A stretch of 64,000 bases of DNA. Source: Ignavibacteriales bacterium (GTDB lineage: Bacteria; Bacteroidota; Ignavibacteria; Ignavibacteriales; Ignavibacteriaceae). Location of the stretch: the NCBI GenBank assembly GCA_016709765.1, contig JADJMD010000013.1, positions 930,001 to 994,000 on the forward strand, written 5' to 3'. Positions 50,264 through 59,399 of the stretch are shown one piece after another. Position 1 is the first letter of the stretch, and every line of letters starts with the position of its first letter. Under the pieces are notes generated by a model. That model was not told where the DNA came from. It searched no databases and saw nothing but the letters and a program-made list of their open reading frames with translations. Made by a program: the position numbers and the translations under genes.

Positions 50264-50644
50264 CTAAAGCATCTCGGTTTCTTCAAGAAGCCATTCCAGT
50301 GCTTTTACTTTATCACTAAAAATTAAAACATTGTGTCCCGCGTTTCTAAGAACAGTTTCTACAAAATTGTGTGATTTATCTTTTGGGCTGGTAAGCATTG
50401 CAATTCTATTTGAGTGATCGGGTTGTATGCGGTTGATATCTTGATTGGCAAAAATGTAGTTTGAGTTTACGGATTCTTTATTAACTGAATTTCTTAAATC
50501 ATACAAAAAAAGATTTATATTCTTTTTTTTGCTTACATGTATCGCTTCTTTCCCAACTTGCTCTGCCAGTTCCTTGGTCATATCGGAGTTAACAATAACT
50601 ACAATATATTTACCAGATTCAGAGACCTTTATTTCATAATCCAT
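50264..50644 (-). CDS. SpoIIAA/STAS-like protein
   Basis: A 126-residue cytoplasmic protein with the SpoIIAA-like layout seen in Bacteroidota: MDYEIKVSESGKYIVVIVNS, AIHVSKKKNINLFLYDLRNS, ANQDINRIQPDHSNRIAML and NVLIFSDKVKALEWL. Members of this fold bind lipids or act in regulation. It is leftward and probably a single gene, with its own promoter in the AT-rich gap to the right. Confidence 0.75.
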   Translation of the reverse strand: MDYEIKVSESGKYIVVIVNSDMTKELAEQVGKEAIHVSKKKNINLFLYDLRNSVNKESVNSNYIFANQDINRIQPDHSNRIAMLTSPKDKSHNFVETVLRNAGHNVLIFSDKVKALEWLLEETEML

Positions 50645-50815
50645 TTCAGCCTCTTTTTTTACTCTAACTAGTAAAGATTTAATACAAAAGTTAATTTAAC
50701 TTAAATCATATTTTTTAAAAGATCAACATTTGTATTTAATTTTTATTACGCTGAATAATTGTTTTAGAAAACAATCTCCTGTTTTTACAACGAAAAACCG
50801 ATAATATCAATTTTT

Positions 50816-51118
50816 TTGCCACTTAAAGTTTCTTTATTTTTTGCACGATTAAATTTTGCTTATCCAATAATAAAGGGATTCTCATTGGCATTCAGAGATC
50901 AGCAAAAATATTTAGATTTTCTAAAAAGATTTGAAAATAAGATGGATCGCGCTGAGCTTGAGGATTACAAAAAACTCGTGAAGCGCCAAAAAGATGATGA
51001 GGATTTTGACACTGTTTCGATGAAGCGATTAAAAGATTTATATGACAAATTTTACGTTCCTGTAGATAAATCTAAATATGACCACTTATTCAAAAAAAAC
51101 AACGAATCTGAAAGTTGA
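50816..51118 (+). CDS. Hypothetical protein, 100 residues
   Basis: Not recognised. A basic, highly charged helical protein (DRAELEDYKKLVKRQKDDED, then KRLKDLYDKFYVPVDKSKY) probably of two long helices. The start is an uncertain TTG at 50816; an ATG at 50942 would drop the N-terminal third. It precedes the DUF2723 gene by about 70 bases in the same direction. Confidence 0.6.
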   Translation: MPLKVSLFFARLNFAYPIIKGFSLAFRDQQKYLDFLKRFENKMDRAELEDYKKLVKRQKDDEDFDTVSMKRLKDLYDKFYVPVDKSKYDHLFKKNNESES

Positions 51119-51190
51119 ACGTCTAAAAAACATTCGATTATTAAATTTTTTAATTAAAAACCACAGTGCTTATCTAAATTAGAGGTAGTA

Positions 51191-54160
51191 ATGAATTTCA
51201 ATCTGCTTAATAAAATTTTTGCAGGAATTGTTTTTATAATTTCTTTTATCGTACTTTTTATGACAGTGCAGCCGTCTGTTTCCTTTTGGGATTGCGGCGA
51301 GTTTATTGCAGCATCTGTTTCTTTACAAGTACCGCACCCACCGGGAACTCCGTTTTTCTTACTGCTTGGTAATATTTTTTCAAAGCTTCCTATCGGAGAT
51401 AACCTCGGCTATCGCGTTAATATGATTTCTGTTATCTCATCCGCGTTGTCTATTCTCTTTCTTTATTTGATTGCTGTAAAACTTATAGAAAACTATAAAG
51501 GCAAAAAAGCAGATAATATGTTTGATGCAATAACAACGTATGTTTCTGCAGCAATTGGCGCACTTGCTTTTTCTTTTAGCGATACTTTCTGGTTTAACGG
51601 TGTTGAGGCTGAAGTTTATGCATTTAGTACGTTTTTGTTTGCAGCAGTCACATACTTAATTATTCGTTGGAATGAACGAGCAGATAACAAAGACAGTGAA
51701 AAATATATTTTGATGATCGCTTATCTAATAGGTCTTGCTACCGGCGTACATTTGATGAGCGTACTTGCGATAGTACCCGTTGTAATGATAATTATGTTTA
51801 AAAAATATGTTAATGATGAAGAATCATTAAAGAAGACCGGCTACATATTCTTGGGCCACGCCGCGGTTATTCTTCTGCTTGCTGTTTTTTGGTGGAGTTC
51901 TCAAAAGACACAATCTGCGCCAACAGCTGAAGAGTACAAAGACTTTGATACAAAGTTTAAGCTTTTTGTTGTTGGCATTAGTGCACTTATTATGGGTGTT
52001 TACTATAAAAAAATCTTTACAAGAAATTCATTCTACATGCCTCTTATAATAGGCGGAATAGCATTGTTTGCAACTTATCCTGGCGTAGTAAAATTTCTTA
52101 CCGAAGCTATGACTGCAATTGGCGGTGATAATATTGCGACAGAATTGAGTATTCTTGTCCTTCTATTTGCCGGACTTGGTTACGGTGTTCACTATTCAAA
52201 AAAAGAATCTAAGCCAACACTGCACTTATTATTTATGTCTTTCATTTTTATACTTGTTGGATTTATGACCTTTGCGATGGTTATCATTCGTTCAAATCAA
52301 AATCCACCAATGAATGAAAATGCTCCGGATAAATTTACTGAACTTGTAAAATACCTTAATCGCGAACAGTATGGGGATTTTCCAACATTTAAAAGAAGAT
52401 TCGCAACTGAACCACATCAACAAATTGTTTACACCGGTTATTCGTCTGATCTTGATTTCTTTTATACTTACCAAATGAACCATATGATGACAAGATATTT
52501 GTTATGGAATTTTGCAGGTCGTGAAGGATGGGAACAAGATCAGGGTGCAAACATTGCTCCATTTAATGGCATTGGAAACATTTTTGGAAAACTTATTGGC
52601 GTTAACTTTGCCGGCGAAACAAAAGATTCATTATTTGGTATTCCTTTCTTGCTTGGTTTGCTTGGAATTTATTTTCAATTCCGCAAGGATTGGAAAATGG
52701 CAGCCGTATTTATGATAATGTTTATTTTTATGGGACACTTAACTGCGTTCTATCAAAATCAACAGCAGCCGCAGCCAAGGGAAAGAGATTACTTTTATGT
52801 GGGCGCATTCTTTGTCTACGCAATTTGGATTGCAATCGGTTTAAGAGGCTTGATTGATTTAATACAAGAAAAAGTAAAGAGTAGTTCTGCCAGAAATGCC
52901 GCTGCATATGGTGTTTTGGCTCTGGGAATTTTGTTCGTTCCCGTTAGAATGCTACAGGCAAATTATTTTACACATGATAGATCTAACAACTGGGTTCCTT
53001 GGGATTATTCTTATAATCTATTACAAAGCTGCGCACCAAATTCTGTGTTATTCACTAATGGTGACAACGACACATTCCCACTTTGGTATTTGCAGGATGT
53101 TGAGGGTGTAAGGCGCGATATTAGAATTGCTAACCTAAGTTTGTTAAATACTGATTGGTATATATCGCAGCTTAAAAATAACGATCCTTATAAAGTTGGC
53201 ACTGTAAAAATGCGCTTAAGCGATCTACAAATAAAAGAGTTACGGCCCATACAATGGTCTGCAAAAAACATTACTGTTCCACTTCCAAGCCCAAATAGTC
53301 GGGTTACGTATTCTGATATTATGCAGCAGTTTGGTTTGCGTGATACCTCGGTATTAAAACAAGGGGCGATTACTTGGACAATGAACCCAACACTTAATTA
53401 TGGAAAGGTACAGGCTGTTCGTGTGCAGGATTTAATGGTTAAAGAAATTGTTGAATCAAATAATTGGGAAAGACCAATTTATTTTGCGGTTACTTGTTCT
53501 GAAGACAGCAAAATTGGGTTGAGTGATTATTTGAGAATGGAAGGAATGGCTTTCCGTTTGGTTCCTGAAAAACGCAAAGCAAACGATGAGTTTATAGAAC
53601 CAAATATTATAAAAGCAAATCTTACGGAAGCAGTTGGTTACAGTAAAGATTATCAACCAGGATTTAAATTCCGCGGATTAAATAATCCAAATATTTTCTT
53701 TGATGATAACCACAAGCGAATGGTACAAAATTATAGAAACGCGTTTTTAAGATTAACGCTTTATTACATTGGCAACGGGCAAAATGATCTTGCAATAAAT
53801 ACACTAGATGCAATGGATGAAAAACTTCCGATTAAACTTTTACCCATGGATTACGGTTTGCTCTATGAAATAAGCAATCTTTATTTGCGTGCCGGTGAAA
53901 AAGATAAGTTTAATAAGTATGCTTTGGATGTTGAAAAGCTTGCTCTTGAAAAATTAGAAAAAGATCCATCAGATGTTCAATCGTATTATAACCCTTACAG
54001 AATATTAATTGATCTTTATGAATCGCAAGAAAGAAATGATAAGTTGCTTGAGATTTGGCAAAAACTTGAAACAATTTATCCACAAGACCCAAACATTAAG
54101 GCAAACATTCAAAAGTACATGGCACTTGTTCAAGGGGTAGATACAAGTAAAGCAAAATAA
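51191..54160 (+). CDS. DUF2723 membrane glycosyltransferase (predicted protein O-mannosyltransferase)
   Basis: A large 989-residue membrane protein. It opens with VQPSVSFWDCGEFIA (about 27-40), which holds the acidic residues of the first loop typical of the GT-C fold in DUF2723, followed by about a dozen membrane helices to residue 590, including PHPPGTPFFLLLG, FSFSDTFWFNGVEAEVYAF and QQPQPRERDYFYVGAFF. The C-terminal 400 residues are soluble and outside, ending with TPR-like helical repeats (about 840-985). Related proteins glycosylate exported proteins in Bacteroidota. A GT9 gene follows. Confidence 0.9.
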   Translation: MNFNLLNKIFAGIVFIISFIVLFMTVQPSVSFWDCGEFIAASVSLQVPHPPGTPFFLLLGNIFSKLPIGDNLGYRVNMISVISSALSILFLYLIAVKLIENYKGKKADNMFDAITTYVSAAIGALAFSFSDTFWFNGVEAEVYAFSTFLFAAVTYLIIRWNERADNKDSEKYILMIAYLIGLATGVHLMSVLAIVPVVMIIMFKKYVNDEESLKKTGYIFLGHAAVILLLAVFWWSSQKTQSAPTAEEYKDFDTKFKLFVVGISALIMGVYYKKIFTRNSFYMPLIIGGIALFATYPGVVKFLTEAMTAIGGDNIATELSILVLLFAGLGYGVHYSKKESKPTLHLLFMSFIFILVGFMTFAMVIIRSNQNPPMNENAPDKFTELVKYLNREQYGDFPTFKRRFATEPHQQIVYTGYSSDLDFFYTYQMNHMMTRYLLWNFAGREGWEQDQGANIAPFNGIGNIFGKLIGVNFAGETKDSLFGIPFLLGLLGIYFQFRKDWKMAAVFMIMFIFMGHLTAFYQNQQQPQPRERDYFYVGAFFVYAIWIAIGLRGLIDLIQEKVKSSSARNAAAYGVLALGILFVPVRMLQANYFTHDRSNNWVPWDYSYNLLQSCAPNSVLFTNGDNDTFPLWYLQDVEGVRRDIRIANLSLLNTDWYISQLKNNDPYKVGTVKMRLSDLQIKELRPIQWSAKNITVPLPSPNSRVTYSDIMQQFGLRDTSVLKQGAITWTMNPTLNYGKVQAVRVQDLMVKEIVESNNWERPIYFAVTCSEDSKIGLSDYLRMEGMAFRLVPEKRKANDEFIEPNIIKANLTEAVGYSKDYQPGFKFRGLNNPNIFFDDNHKRMVQNYRNAFLRLTLYYIGNGQNDLAINTLDAMDEKLPIKLLPMDYGLLYEISNLYLRAGEKDKFNKYALDVEKLALEKLEKDPSDVQSYYNPYRILIDLYESQERNDKLLEIWQKLETIYPQDPNIKANIQKYMALVQGVDTSKAK

Positions 54161-54171
54161 ATTTTTCTAAT

Positions 54172-54237
54172 GTCATTCCCGTGAAAGCAGGAATCTATAT
54201 TAAAATAAACAATAGATTCCCCTTTTTCGGGAATGAC
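54172..54237. repeat. GTCATTCCC ... GGGAATGAC repeat
   Basis: An inverted pair of GTCATTCCC and GGGAATGAC arms with inner hairpins (GTGAAAGCAGGAATC and GATTCCCCTTTTTC). It fills the gap between the DUF2723 and GT9 genes. Same class as the repeats at 11.7, 34.5 and 55.3 kb. Confidence 0.75.
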
Positions 54238-54269
54238 TTTTTTAAAGACCGACTTAATATTATTTTTTT

Positions 54270-55313
54270 ATGAAAATATTAGTACTTGCACTTTCCGGCA
54301 TTGGCGATGCTTTGATGTTTACTCCTGCTTTAAAACTACTGCGGCAATCAAATCCAACCGCACAAATAGATGCTCTTGTGATGTATAAAGGAATCAAAGA
54401 AATTTATGAAAGTAATCCAAATTTTAACAATGTAATTCATTTTGATTTTCTAAAAGAAGGCACAATAAATTCTTTAAAATTTATTTTGGGATTAAAAAAC
54501 AAATACGATGCATCAATAAATGTTTATCCGTCTAACAGAAAAGAATATAATATTATAAGTTTTCTAATTGGTGCAAAGCAGCGCGCCGCTGTGGATTATT
54601 TAAGAATGAATAATCAAAATCTAAGCTGGTTAAACAATGTTAAGCTTTTAGAGAATGATGAAACACACAACGCACAAACAAACATTAAGCTTGTGGAAAA
54701 ACTGTTGAACAAAAAGTTTGGCGAAGAACCATCAATGCAGATTTTGATTTCTGCAGATAATGAATCTTATGCGGCAAATTTTCTTAGAGAAAATAATATT
54801 TTAGAGAATGATTTTGTGGTTGGATTTCATCCCGGTTGTGCAACTTTAAAAAATCATATAAAGCGTAGATGGGAACCTGAAAAATTTGCTGAGCTTGGTA
54901 TTAAACTCATCAAAGAAAAAAACGCAAAAGTGCTTTTATTCGGCGGACCTGAAGAAGAAGAATTAAAATCATCAATAAATAAAATGATTGATTCTAAAAA
55001 TTCGTTTGTGATAAAAACAGAAAAGTTTTTGCAAAGCATTTCAATAATGAAACAATGCACTGTGTTTGTTACAAATGATTCAGCGTTAATGCACGTTGCT
55101 TCTGCATTGGGATTAAAAGTTATTGCGATAATCGGACCAACCAATACATATTACATTCACCCATGGAAAACAGAACACAAAATTGTATCGCTAAATTTAG
55201 ATTGTGCACCATGTTTCTTCTACTCACCAAAACCACTCATCTGCTCACGCACAGATGTTCAATTCAAATGTGTAAAAGAATTGGATGTTGAAATGGTTTA
55301 TAAAAGTATTTAG
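54270..55313 (+). CDS. Glycosyltransferase family 9 (ADP-heptose transferase-like)
   Basis: A 347-residue GT-B enzyme of family 9: MKILVLALSGIGDALMFTPAL at the start, FHPGCATLKNHIKRRWEPE (about 189-207), LLFGGPEEEEL and FVTNDSALMHVASALG (about 267-283), which is the nucleotide-sugar loop. The GPTN strand and cysteine pairs at the end (LDCAPCFFY, LICS) are common in the family. It transfers heptose or a related sugar, probably to lipopolysaccharide-type glycans. Follows the DUF2723 gene; shared surface glycosylation is possible. Confidence 0.92.
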   Translation: MKILVLALSGIGDALMFTPALKLLRQSNPTAQIDALVMYKGIKEIYESNPNFNNVIHFDFLKEGTINSLKFILGLKNKYDASINVYPSNRKEYNIISFLIGAKQRAAVDYLRMNNQNLSWLNNVKLLENDETHNAQTNIKLVEKLLNKKFGEEPSMQILISADNESYAANFLRENNILENDFVVGFHPGCATLKNHIKRRWEPEKFAELGIKLIKEKNAKVLLFGGPEEEELKSSINKMIDSKNSFVIKTEKFLQSISIMKQCTVFVTNDSALMHVASALGLKVIAIIGPTNTYYIHPWKTEHKIVSLNLDCAPCFFYSPKPLICSRTDVQFKCVKELDVEMVYKSI

Positions 55314-55327
55314 CTAATGATGCGTTT

Positions 55328-55395
55328 GTCATTCCCGTGAAAACGGGAATCCAGAACTCTTTAAATAAAACAGATTCCCGCTTTTGCGGGAATGA
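55328..55395. repeat. GTCATTCCCG ... CGGGAATGA repeat
   Basis: Arms GTCATTCCC and GGGAATGA with two inner hairpins (CCCGTGAAAACGGG and CCCGCTTTTGCGGG). It lies after the GT9 gene between converging genes and may work as a terminator as well. Confidence 0.75.
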
Positions 55396-55428
55396 AAATT
55401 ATGCTTTTGGGAATTATTAGAGAGCCGC

Positions 55429-55953
55429 CTACAGATTTTTATTTAATAGCTCAACAATCTCATCAACACTATCAAAACATTTTATCAAATCTGTCCTTCT
55501 TTTTTCATGCGCCATTTGTTTGTTCATTATACCAACAATTTCTCTCCACATTTGGGAATGACAAATAATAGGTTTTGGTGATTGAAGATTCTTGTTTGCA
55601 AATTCCCAAACAGCTGCAAACTCTAAGAATGTACCTGTGCCACCCTGAAGAATTACATAAGCGTCACCGAGTTCAATTAGCTTTGTTATTCTGTCAAATA
55701 ATTTTTCTTCTCTAACTTCAATAGTTATATATGGATTCGGCTCGGAATTCCAAAGATCGACGGTAACGCCATAAACAAATCCCCCATTATCATACGCTCC
55801 TTTTGATGCCGCATTCATTATCCCGCCGTAACCACCGGTGCAAATATTAAATCCTTTTTTTGTTAAAGCCGACCCAAGTTGATATGCAAATTTATATTGC
55901 GCATCATCTTCTTCAGGCAACGCACTGCCAAAAATTGTAATTGTTTTATTCAT
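55429..55953 (-). CDS. LOG-family protein (putative lysine-decarboxylase/nucleotide phosphoribohydrolase)
   Basis: A 174-residue Rossmann-like protein: ITIFGSALPEEDDAQYKFAY, then TGGYGGIMNAASKGAY (about 40-55), and LQGGTGTFLEFAAVWE (about 102-117). The usual PGGxGTxxE motif appears with Q in place of P. Proteins of this family (LOG type) split nucleoside monophosphates to release the base. It is leftward; downstream lies the repeat at 55.3 kb. Confidence 0.85.
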   Translation of the reverse strand: MNKTITIFGSALPEEDDAQYKFAYQLGSALTKKGFNICTGGYGGIMNAASKGAYDNGGFVYGVTVDLWNSEPNPYITIEVREEKLFDRITKLIELGDAYVILQGGTGTFLEFAAVWEFANKNLQSPKPIICHSQMWREIVGIMNKQMAHEKRRTDLIKCFDSVDEIVELLNKNL

Positions 55954-55980
55954 AAAATAAAAATTGTGATGTGCTAAAAT

Positions 55981-56012
55981 AAAAAAACCCGACTCATTTC
56001 TGAATCGGGTTT
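55981..56012 (-). terminator. Terminator after yceI-like gene
   Basis: Arms AAACCCGA and TCGGGTTT, followed by a T-run on the minus strand. It lies about 23 bases after the YceI stop. Confidence 0.85.
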
Positions 56013-56034
56013 GTAACTAATCCATCTATTTCAC

Positions 56035-56670
56035 TTACTTAGCATTCGATCCGGTTATATTTACACCTATTTCAATATTCTCAGAAACTTTTTGTCCAAC
56101 TACTTTATTGTTTACTCCAAAATCGGAAAGTTTAACATCAAACTTTGCCTGAACGCCTAATAAATCGCCAGGTGCTCTTTGTTTTGTAGTTTCACTTTCA
56201 TCAAGATATGTTAATGTTGCCTTGGCTTTTATTTCTTTTGTTACACCATGCATTGTAAAACTACCTGTTATGTTTGCAGAAAGCTTATTGTCTGAAAGAG
56301 ATTTTACATCGCTAACTTTCTTAATTTCAAAAGAAATTTCAGGATAGGTTTCCGCATTTAACCATCCTGCGCTGCGCATATGTTCATCACGTAAATCAAT
56401 CCCTGTTTTAATTGAGGCAACAGAGACCGAAATTTTTCCTTTTAATGTTTTCAAATCGTTTACATTAAAACTAACACTGCCGGTTACGCCGTTTCCTAAA
56501 CCATTAATATCTTCAAGCGGAGTTGTACTAAAAAAGGTGGTCTGGTTTCTTCCGCCTTTATCTGTAAAGTTAAAGGTTTGTTCACCACTAGCTTTAACTT
56601 TAAAACCTTGTGCAAAAATTGATGCAGTAAAGATCATCATTACCGCAAAGATTGAGAGAGTTTTTTTCAT
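56035..56670 (-). CDS. YceI-family periplasmic protein
   Basis: A 211-residue exported lipocalin-like protein that binds polyisoprenoid-type lipids. Signal to about residue 20 (MIFTASIFAQ), then the YceI pattern: VSFNVNDLKTLKGKISVSVAS, HMRSAGWLNAETYPEISFE (about 98-116) and GSFTMHGVTKEIKAKATL (about 136-153). Its start overlaps the stop of the upstream small membrane protein by ATGA, so the two are made together. Confidence 0.92.
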   Translation of the reverse strand: MKKTLSIFAVMMIFTASIFAQGFKVKASGEQTFNFTDKGGRNQTTFFSTTPLEDINGLGNGVTGSVSFNVNDLKTLKGKISVSVASIKTGIDLRDEHMRSAGWLNAETYPEISFEIKKVSDVKSLSDNKLSANITGSFTMHGVTKEIKAKATLTYLDESETTKQRAPGDLLGVQAKFDVKLSDFGVNNKVVGQKVSENIEIGVNITGSNAK

Positions 56671-56954
56671 TTGATTTCCTTTTGTTTGTTTCTAAATAAA
56701 TAAATAAAAATTCCTGATATTAGAGTAACCACGGTGGAAAAGCCTCCGGCATAATCCAGACCCAAAACAAATTTATCAACGTATTGTTTGTTTTCTACGC
56801 CAAGCATTCTGTCCAGATCAGTTGTTTTATCAACAAGAACCTGAGTTTTTGTTAAAATTTCACTGCCTTGTGCAATCCAATACAATAACGCGGCAGCTAT
56901 TAAAATAATTCCAATCGTTAAAAAATATTTTTGTTTTTTATTCATAGTAATCAC
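56667..56954 (-). CDS. Small two-helix membrane protein coupled to YceI
   Basis: A 95-residue inner-membrane protein with two helices (IGIILIAAALLYWIAQG, about 14-30, and FSTVVTLISGIFIYLF, about 72-87) and an outer loop (KTQVLVDKTTDLDRMLG). Basic ends. Not recognised by family. The ATGA overlap with YceI suggests a shared role at the cell envelope. Confidence 0.75.
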   Translation of the reverse strand: MITMNKKQKYFLTIGIILIAAALLYWIAQGSEILTKTQVLVDKTTDLDRMLGVENKQYVDKFVLGLDYAGGFSTVVTLISGIFIYLFRNKQKEIK

Positions 56955-57135
56955 GCACTAAATTTAATTGTCTAAAAATTGTTTAATTGGTTCATTCATT
57001 TAGTTAAATTTGATGCTGAAAAGAGACATACTTTGTAATTAAATTTTCTAAAACAACGATTATATGTTATAACACATAAGCTTAATTGTCAAGTTCTTTT
57101 TTGCTAAAAATCTTATAAAGTTGAATACATCACAC

Positions 57136-58350
57136 ATGAAACAAACTTACGATATTACAATAATTGGCGGTGGAATCGTTGGAACGGCAACCGCTCTTTC
57201 AATTTTAAAAGAAAAAAGCGTAAAACTACTTTTATTAGAGTCTGAATCTGTCCTTGCAGCACATCAAACAGGAAATAATAGCGGCGTTATTCACTCTGGG
57301 CTTTATTATAAACCGGGTTCACTAAAAGCCACCAACTGTACAACTGGTAGAGATATGATGTATGCTTTTTGTGAAGAACACAATTTACCACATGATAAAT
57401 GTGGAAAAATAGTTGTGGCAACAAATAAAGCGGAAATTCCTGCTCTAAATATGCTGGAAGAACGCGGCAGAGCAAATGGATTAACCGGCATCAAACGAAT
57501 TGCCGCAGAGGAAATCAAACTATATGAACCACATGCATCCGGTATTGATGGTTTGTTTGTTCCGCAAACCGGTATTGTTGATTATATTGCGGTTACAAAT
57601 AAATATGCAGAACTAATAAAAGCAAAAGGCGGTGAAATAAAATTAAACTCAAAATTAACTGCCGTTAAAAGAGATGGAAAAGATTTAATTCTTCGTACAG
57701 AACACGAGGAATGCCTAACAAAGTTTGTCGTAAACTGCGGCGGTTTACAATCAGATAGAATTGCTAAACTCTTTGGTGTTGATCCAAAATTGCAAATCAT
57801 TCCTTTCCGCGGCGAGTATTACCAAATCAAAAAAGAAAAAGAATATTTGGTTAATAATTTAATTTATCCTGTCCCCGATCCGCAATTTCCATTTCTAGGA
57901 GTTCATTTTACAAGAATGATTAATGGTGGTATTGAGGCAGGACCAAACGCTGTGCTTGCATTTAAACGTGAAGGTTATAAGAAAACAGATTTTTCATTTA
58001 AAGATTTGTTAGAGATGAAACTTTATCCGGGATTCTGGAAAATGGCTGCAAAGTATTATCAAATGGGATTCCAGGAATTTAGAAGATCATTCAGTAAAGA
58101 ATTATTTGTACAATCATTGCAAAAGCTAATTCCAGAAATACAAATGAATGATATAGAAGTAGGCGGCGCGGGAGTTAGGGCGCAAGCATTAGAACGCGAT
58201 GGAAAGCTTGTTGATGATTTCAGAATTGTCGAAGCAGAAAGAATGGTTCATGTTTTAAATGCACCATCACCGGCAGCAACAGCCTCTTTAAGTATTGGTA
58301 AAACTATTTCGGAAATGGTAATAAAACGATTTAACGAAGAAGTAAAATAA
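57136..58350 (+). CDS. lhgO: L-2-hydroxyglutarate oxidase/dehydrogenase
   Basis: An FAD enzyme that oxidises L-2-hydroxyglutarate to 2-oxoglutarate. About 404 residues. The FAD motif is DITIIGGGIVGTATAL near the start, followed by HQTGNNSGVIHSGLYY with conserved SGVIHSG, PGSLKA, and later FLGVHFTRMINGGIEAGPN and the C-terminal VLNAPSPAATASLSIG. ATG at 57136 is preferred; the TTG at 57121 only adds five residues. The methyltransferase gene starts five bases after its stop. Confidence 0.93.
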   Translation: MKQTYDITIIGGGIVGTATALSILKEKSVKLLLLESESVLAAHQTGNNSGVIHSGLYYKPGSLKATNCTTGRDMMYAFCEEHNLPHDKCGKIVVATNKAEIPALNMLEERGRANGLTGIKRIAAEEIKLYEPHASGIDGLFVPQTGIVDYIAVTNKYAELIKAKGGEIKLNSKLTAVKRDGKDLILRTEHEECLTKFVVNCGGLQSDRIAKLFGVDPKLQIIPFRGEYYQIKKEKEYLVNNLIYPVPDPQFPFLGVHFTRMINGGIEAGPNAVLAFKREGYKKTDFSFKDLLEMKLYPGFWKMAAKYYQMGFQEFRRSFSKELFVQSLQKLIPEIQMNDIEVGGAGVRAQALERDGKLVDDFRIVEAERMVHVLNAPSPAATASLSIGKTISEMVIKRFNEEVK

Positions 58351-58355
58351 TTTTA

Positions 58356-59399
58356 ATGAAAAAAGATTTGCTAAACATAATTTTAACTTCTTTAGAATTA
58401 TCTGATTTAAATGAAATCAAAAAAGATTTTTCTGATTTATTGTTAAATCTTAAAAAACAAAAAAGTAAAAGCGTTGATCTACGGAATGAATTCTCAACCG
58501 TTTCAAAAGAATATTTAATCGGAGAAATAAACCAAATTTTAGAAACTCAAACTATCGAACGAACAAAGTATTATGTTAAAAGATTGAAAAAGAGCTTAAC
58601 AGAAATAAAACAAAGTAAGATTAATGATTTAAATCTGAATCGTTGGAAAGAATATGATGATATTATAACAGACAGCTTGTGGGTATTAAATAAACGCGAT
58701 AATTCAGGTGCTCATCACGCAGGATATTGGGGAAATTTTATTCCGCAGATTCCAAATCAGCTCTTACGCAGATACACAAAAAAAGGCGAGTGGGTTTTGG
58801 ATCCATTTCTTGGCAGCGGAACAACTCTAATAGAAGCCCAGCGTTTGGGTAGAAATGCGGTTGGAATTGAATTATCTAAAAGAGTCTTAGAACAAACTAA
58901 AAAGAGTATTGCAAATGAAGAAAATCCAGATATAGTGAAATTAGAATTTGTAAACGGAGACAGTGCTTCAGTTGCATTTCAAAATATTCTATCTGAACTA
59001 AAAATAAAATCTTTCCAGTTTCAAATATTCCATCCACCTTATTGGGATATAATTAAGTTTAGTGAAAATAAAAACGATTTATCAAACGCAAAATCAATTG
59101 GAGAATTTTTGAAAGGATTTGGAAACGTTTTGGATAATTGTCTTCCTTCGTTAGATAGAAAAAGATTTGCTGCCATTGTTATCAGTGATAAATACTCAAA
59201 TGGCGAATGGATTCCGTTAGGGTTTTATGTGATGCAGGAAGTTTTAAAACGCGGAATGATTTTAAAATCCACAATTGTAAAAAACTTTGAAGAAACCACA
59301 GCAAAGCGAAATCAAAAAGAGTTGTGGCGGTACCGCGCATTAGCAGGCGGATTTTATGTCTTTAAGCATGAGTACATTTTTGTTTTTCAGAAGAAATGA
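58356..59399 (+). CDS. DNA methyltransferase (amino-methylating, N4/N6 type)
   Basis: A 347-residue SAM-dependent DNA methylase. Motif I DPFLGSGTTLIEAQRLGRN is at 149-167 and motif IV appears as HPPYWD at 226-231, with histidine in place of the usual first D/S/N. The first ~100 residues are a charged helical region. Motif I before motif IV fits a permuted class such as gamma. Its stop overlaps the start of the next gene by four bases (ATGA), so the two are made together as in a restriction-modification pair. Confidence 0.87.
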   Translation: MKKDLLNIILTSLELSDLNEIKKDFSDLLLNLKKQKSKSVDLRNEFSTVSKEYLIGEINQILETQTIERTKYYVKRLKKSLTEIKQSKINDLNLNRWKEYDDIITDSLWVLNKRDNSGAHHAGYWGNFIPQIPNQLLRRYTKKGEWVLDPFLGSGTTLIEAQRLGRNAVGIELSKRVLEQTKKSIANEENPDIVKLEFVNGDSASVAFQNILSELKIKSFQFQIFHPPYWDIIKFSENKNDLSNAKSIGEFLKGFGNVLDNCLPSLDRKRFAAIVISDKYSNGEWIPLGFYVMQEVLKRGMILKSTIVKNFEETTAKRNQKELWRYRALAGGFYVFKHEYIFVFQKK

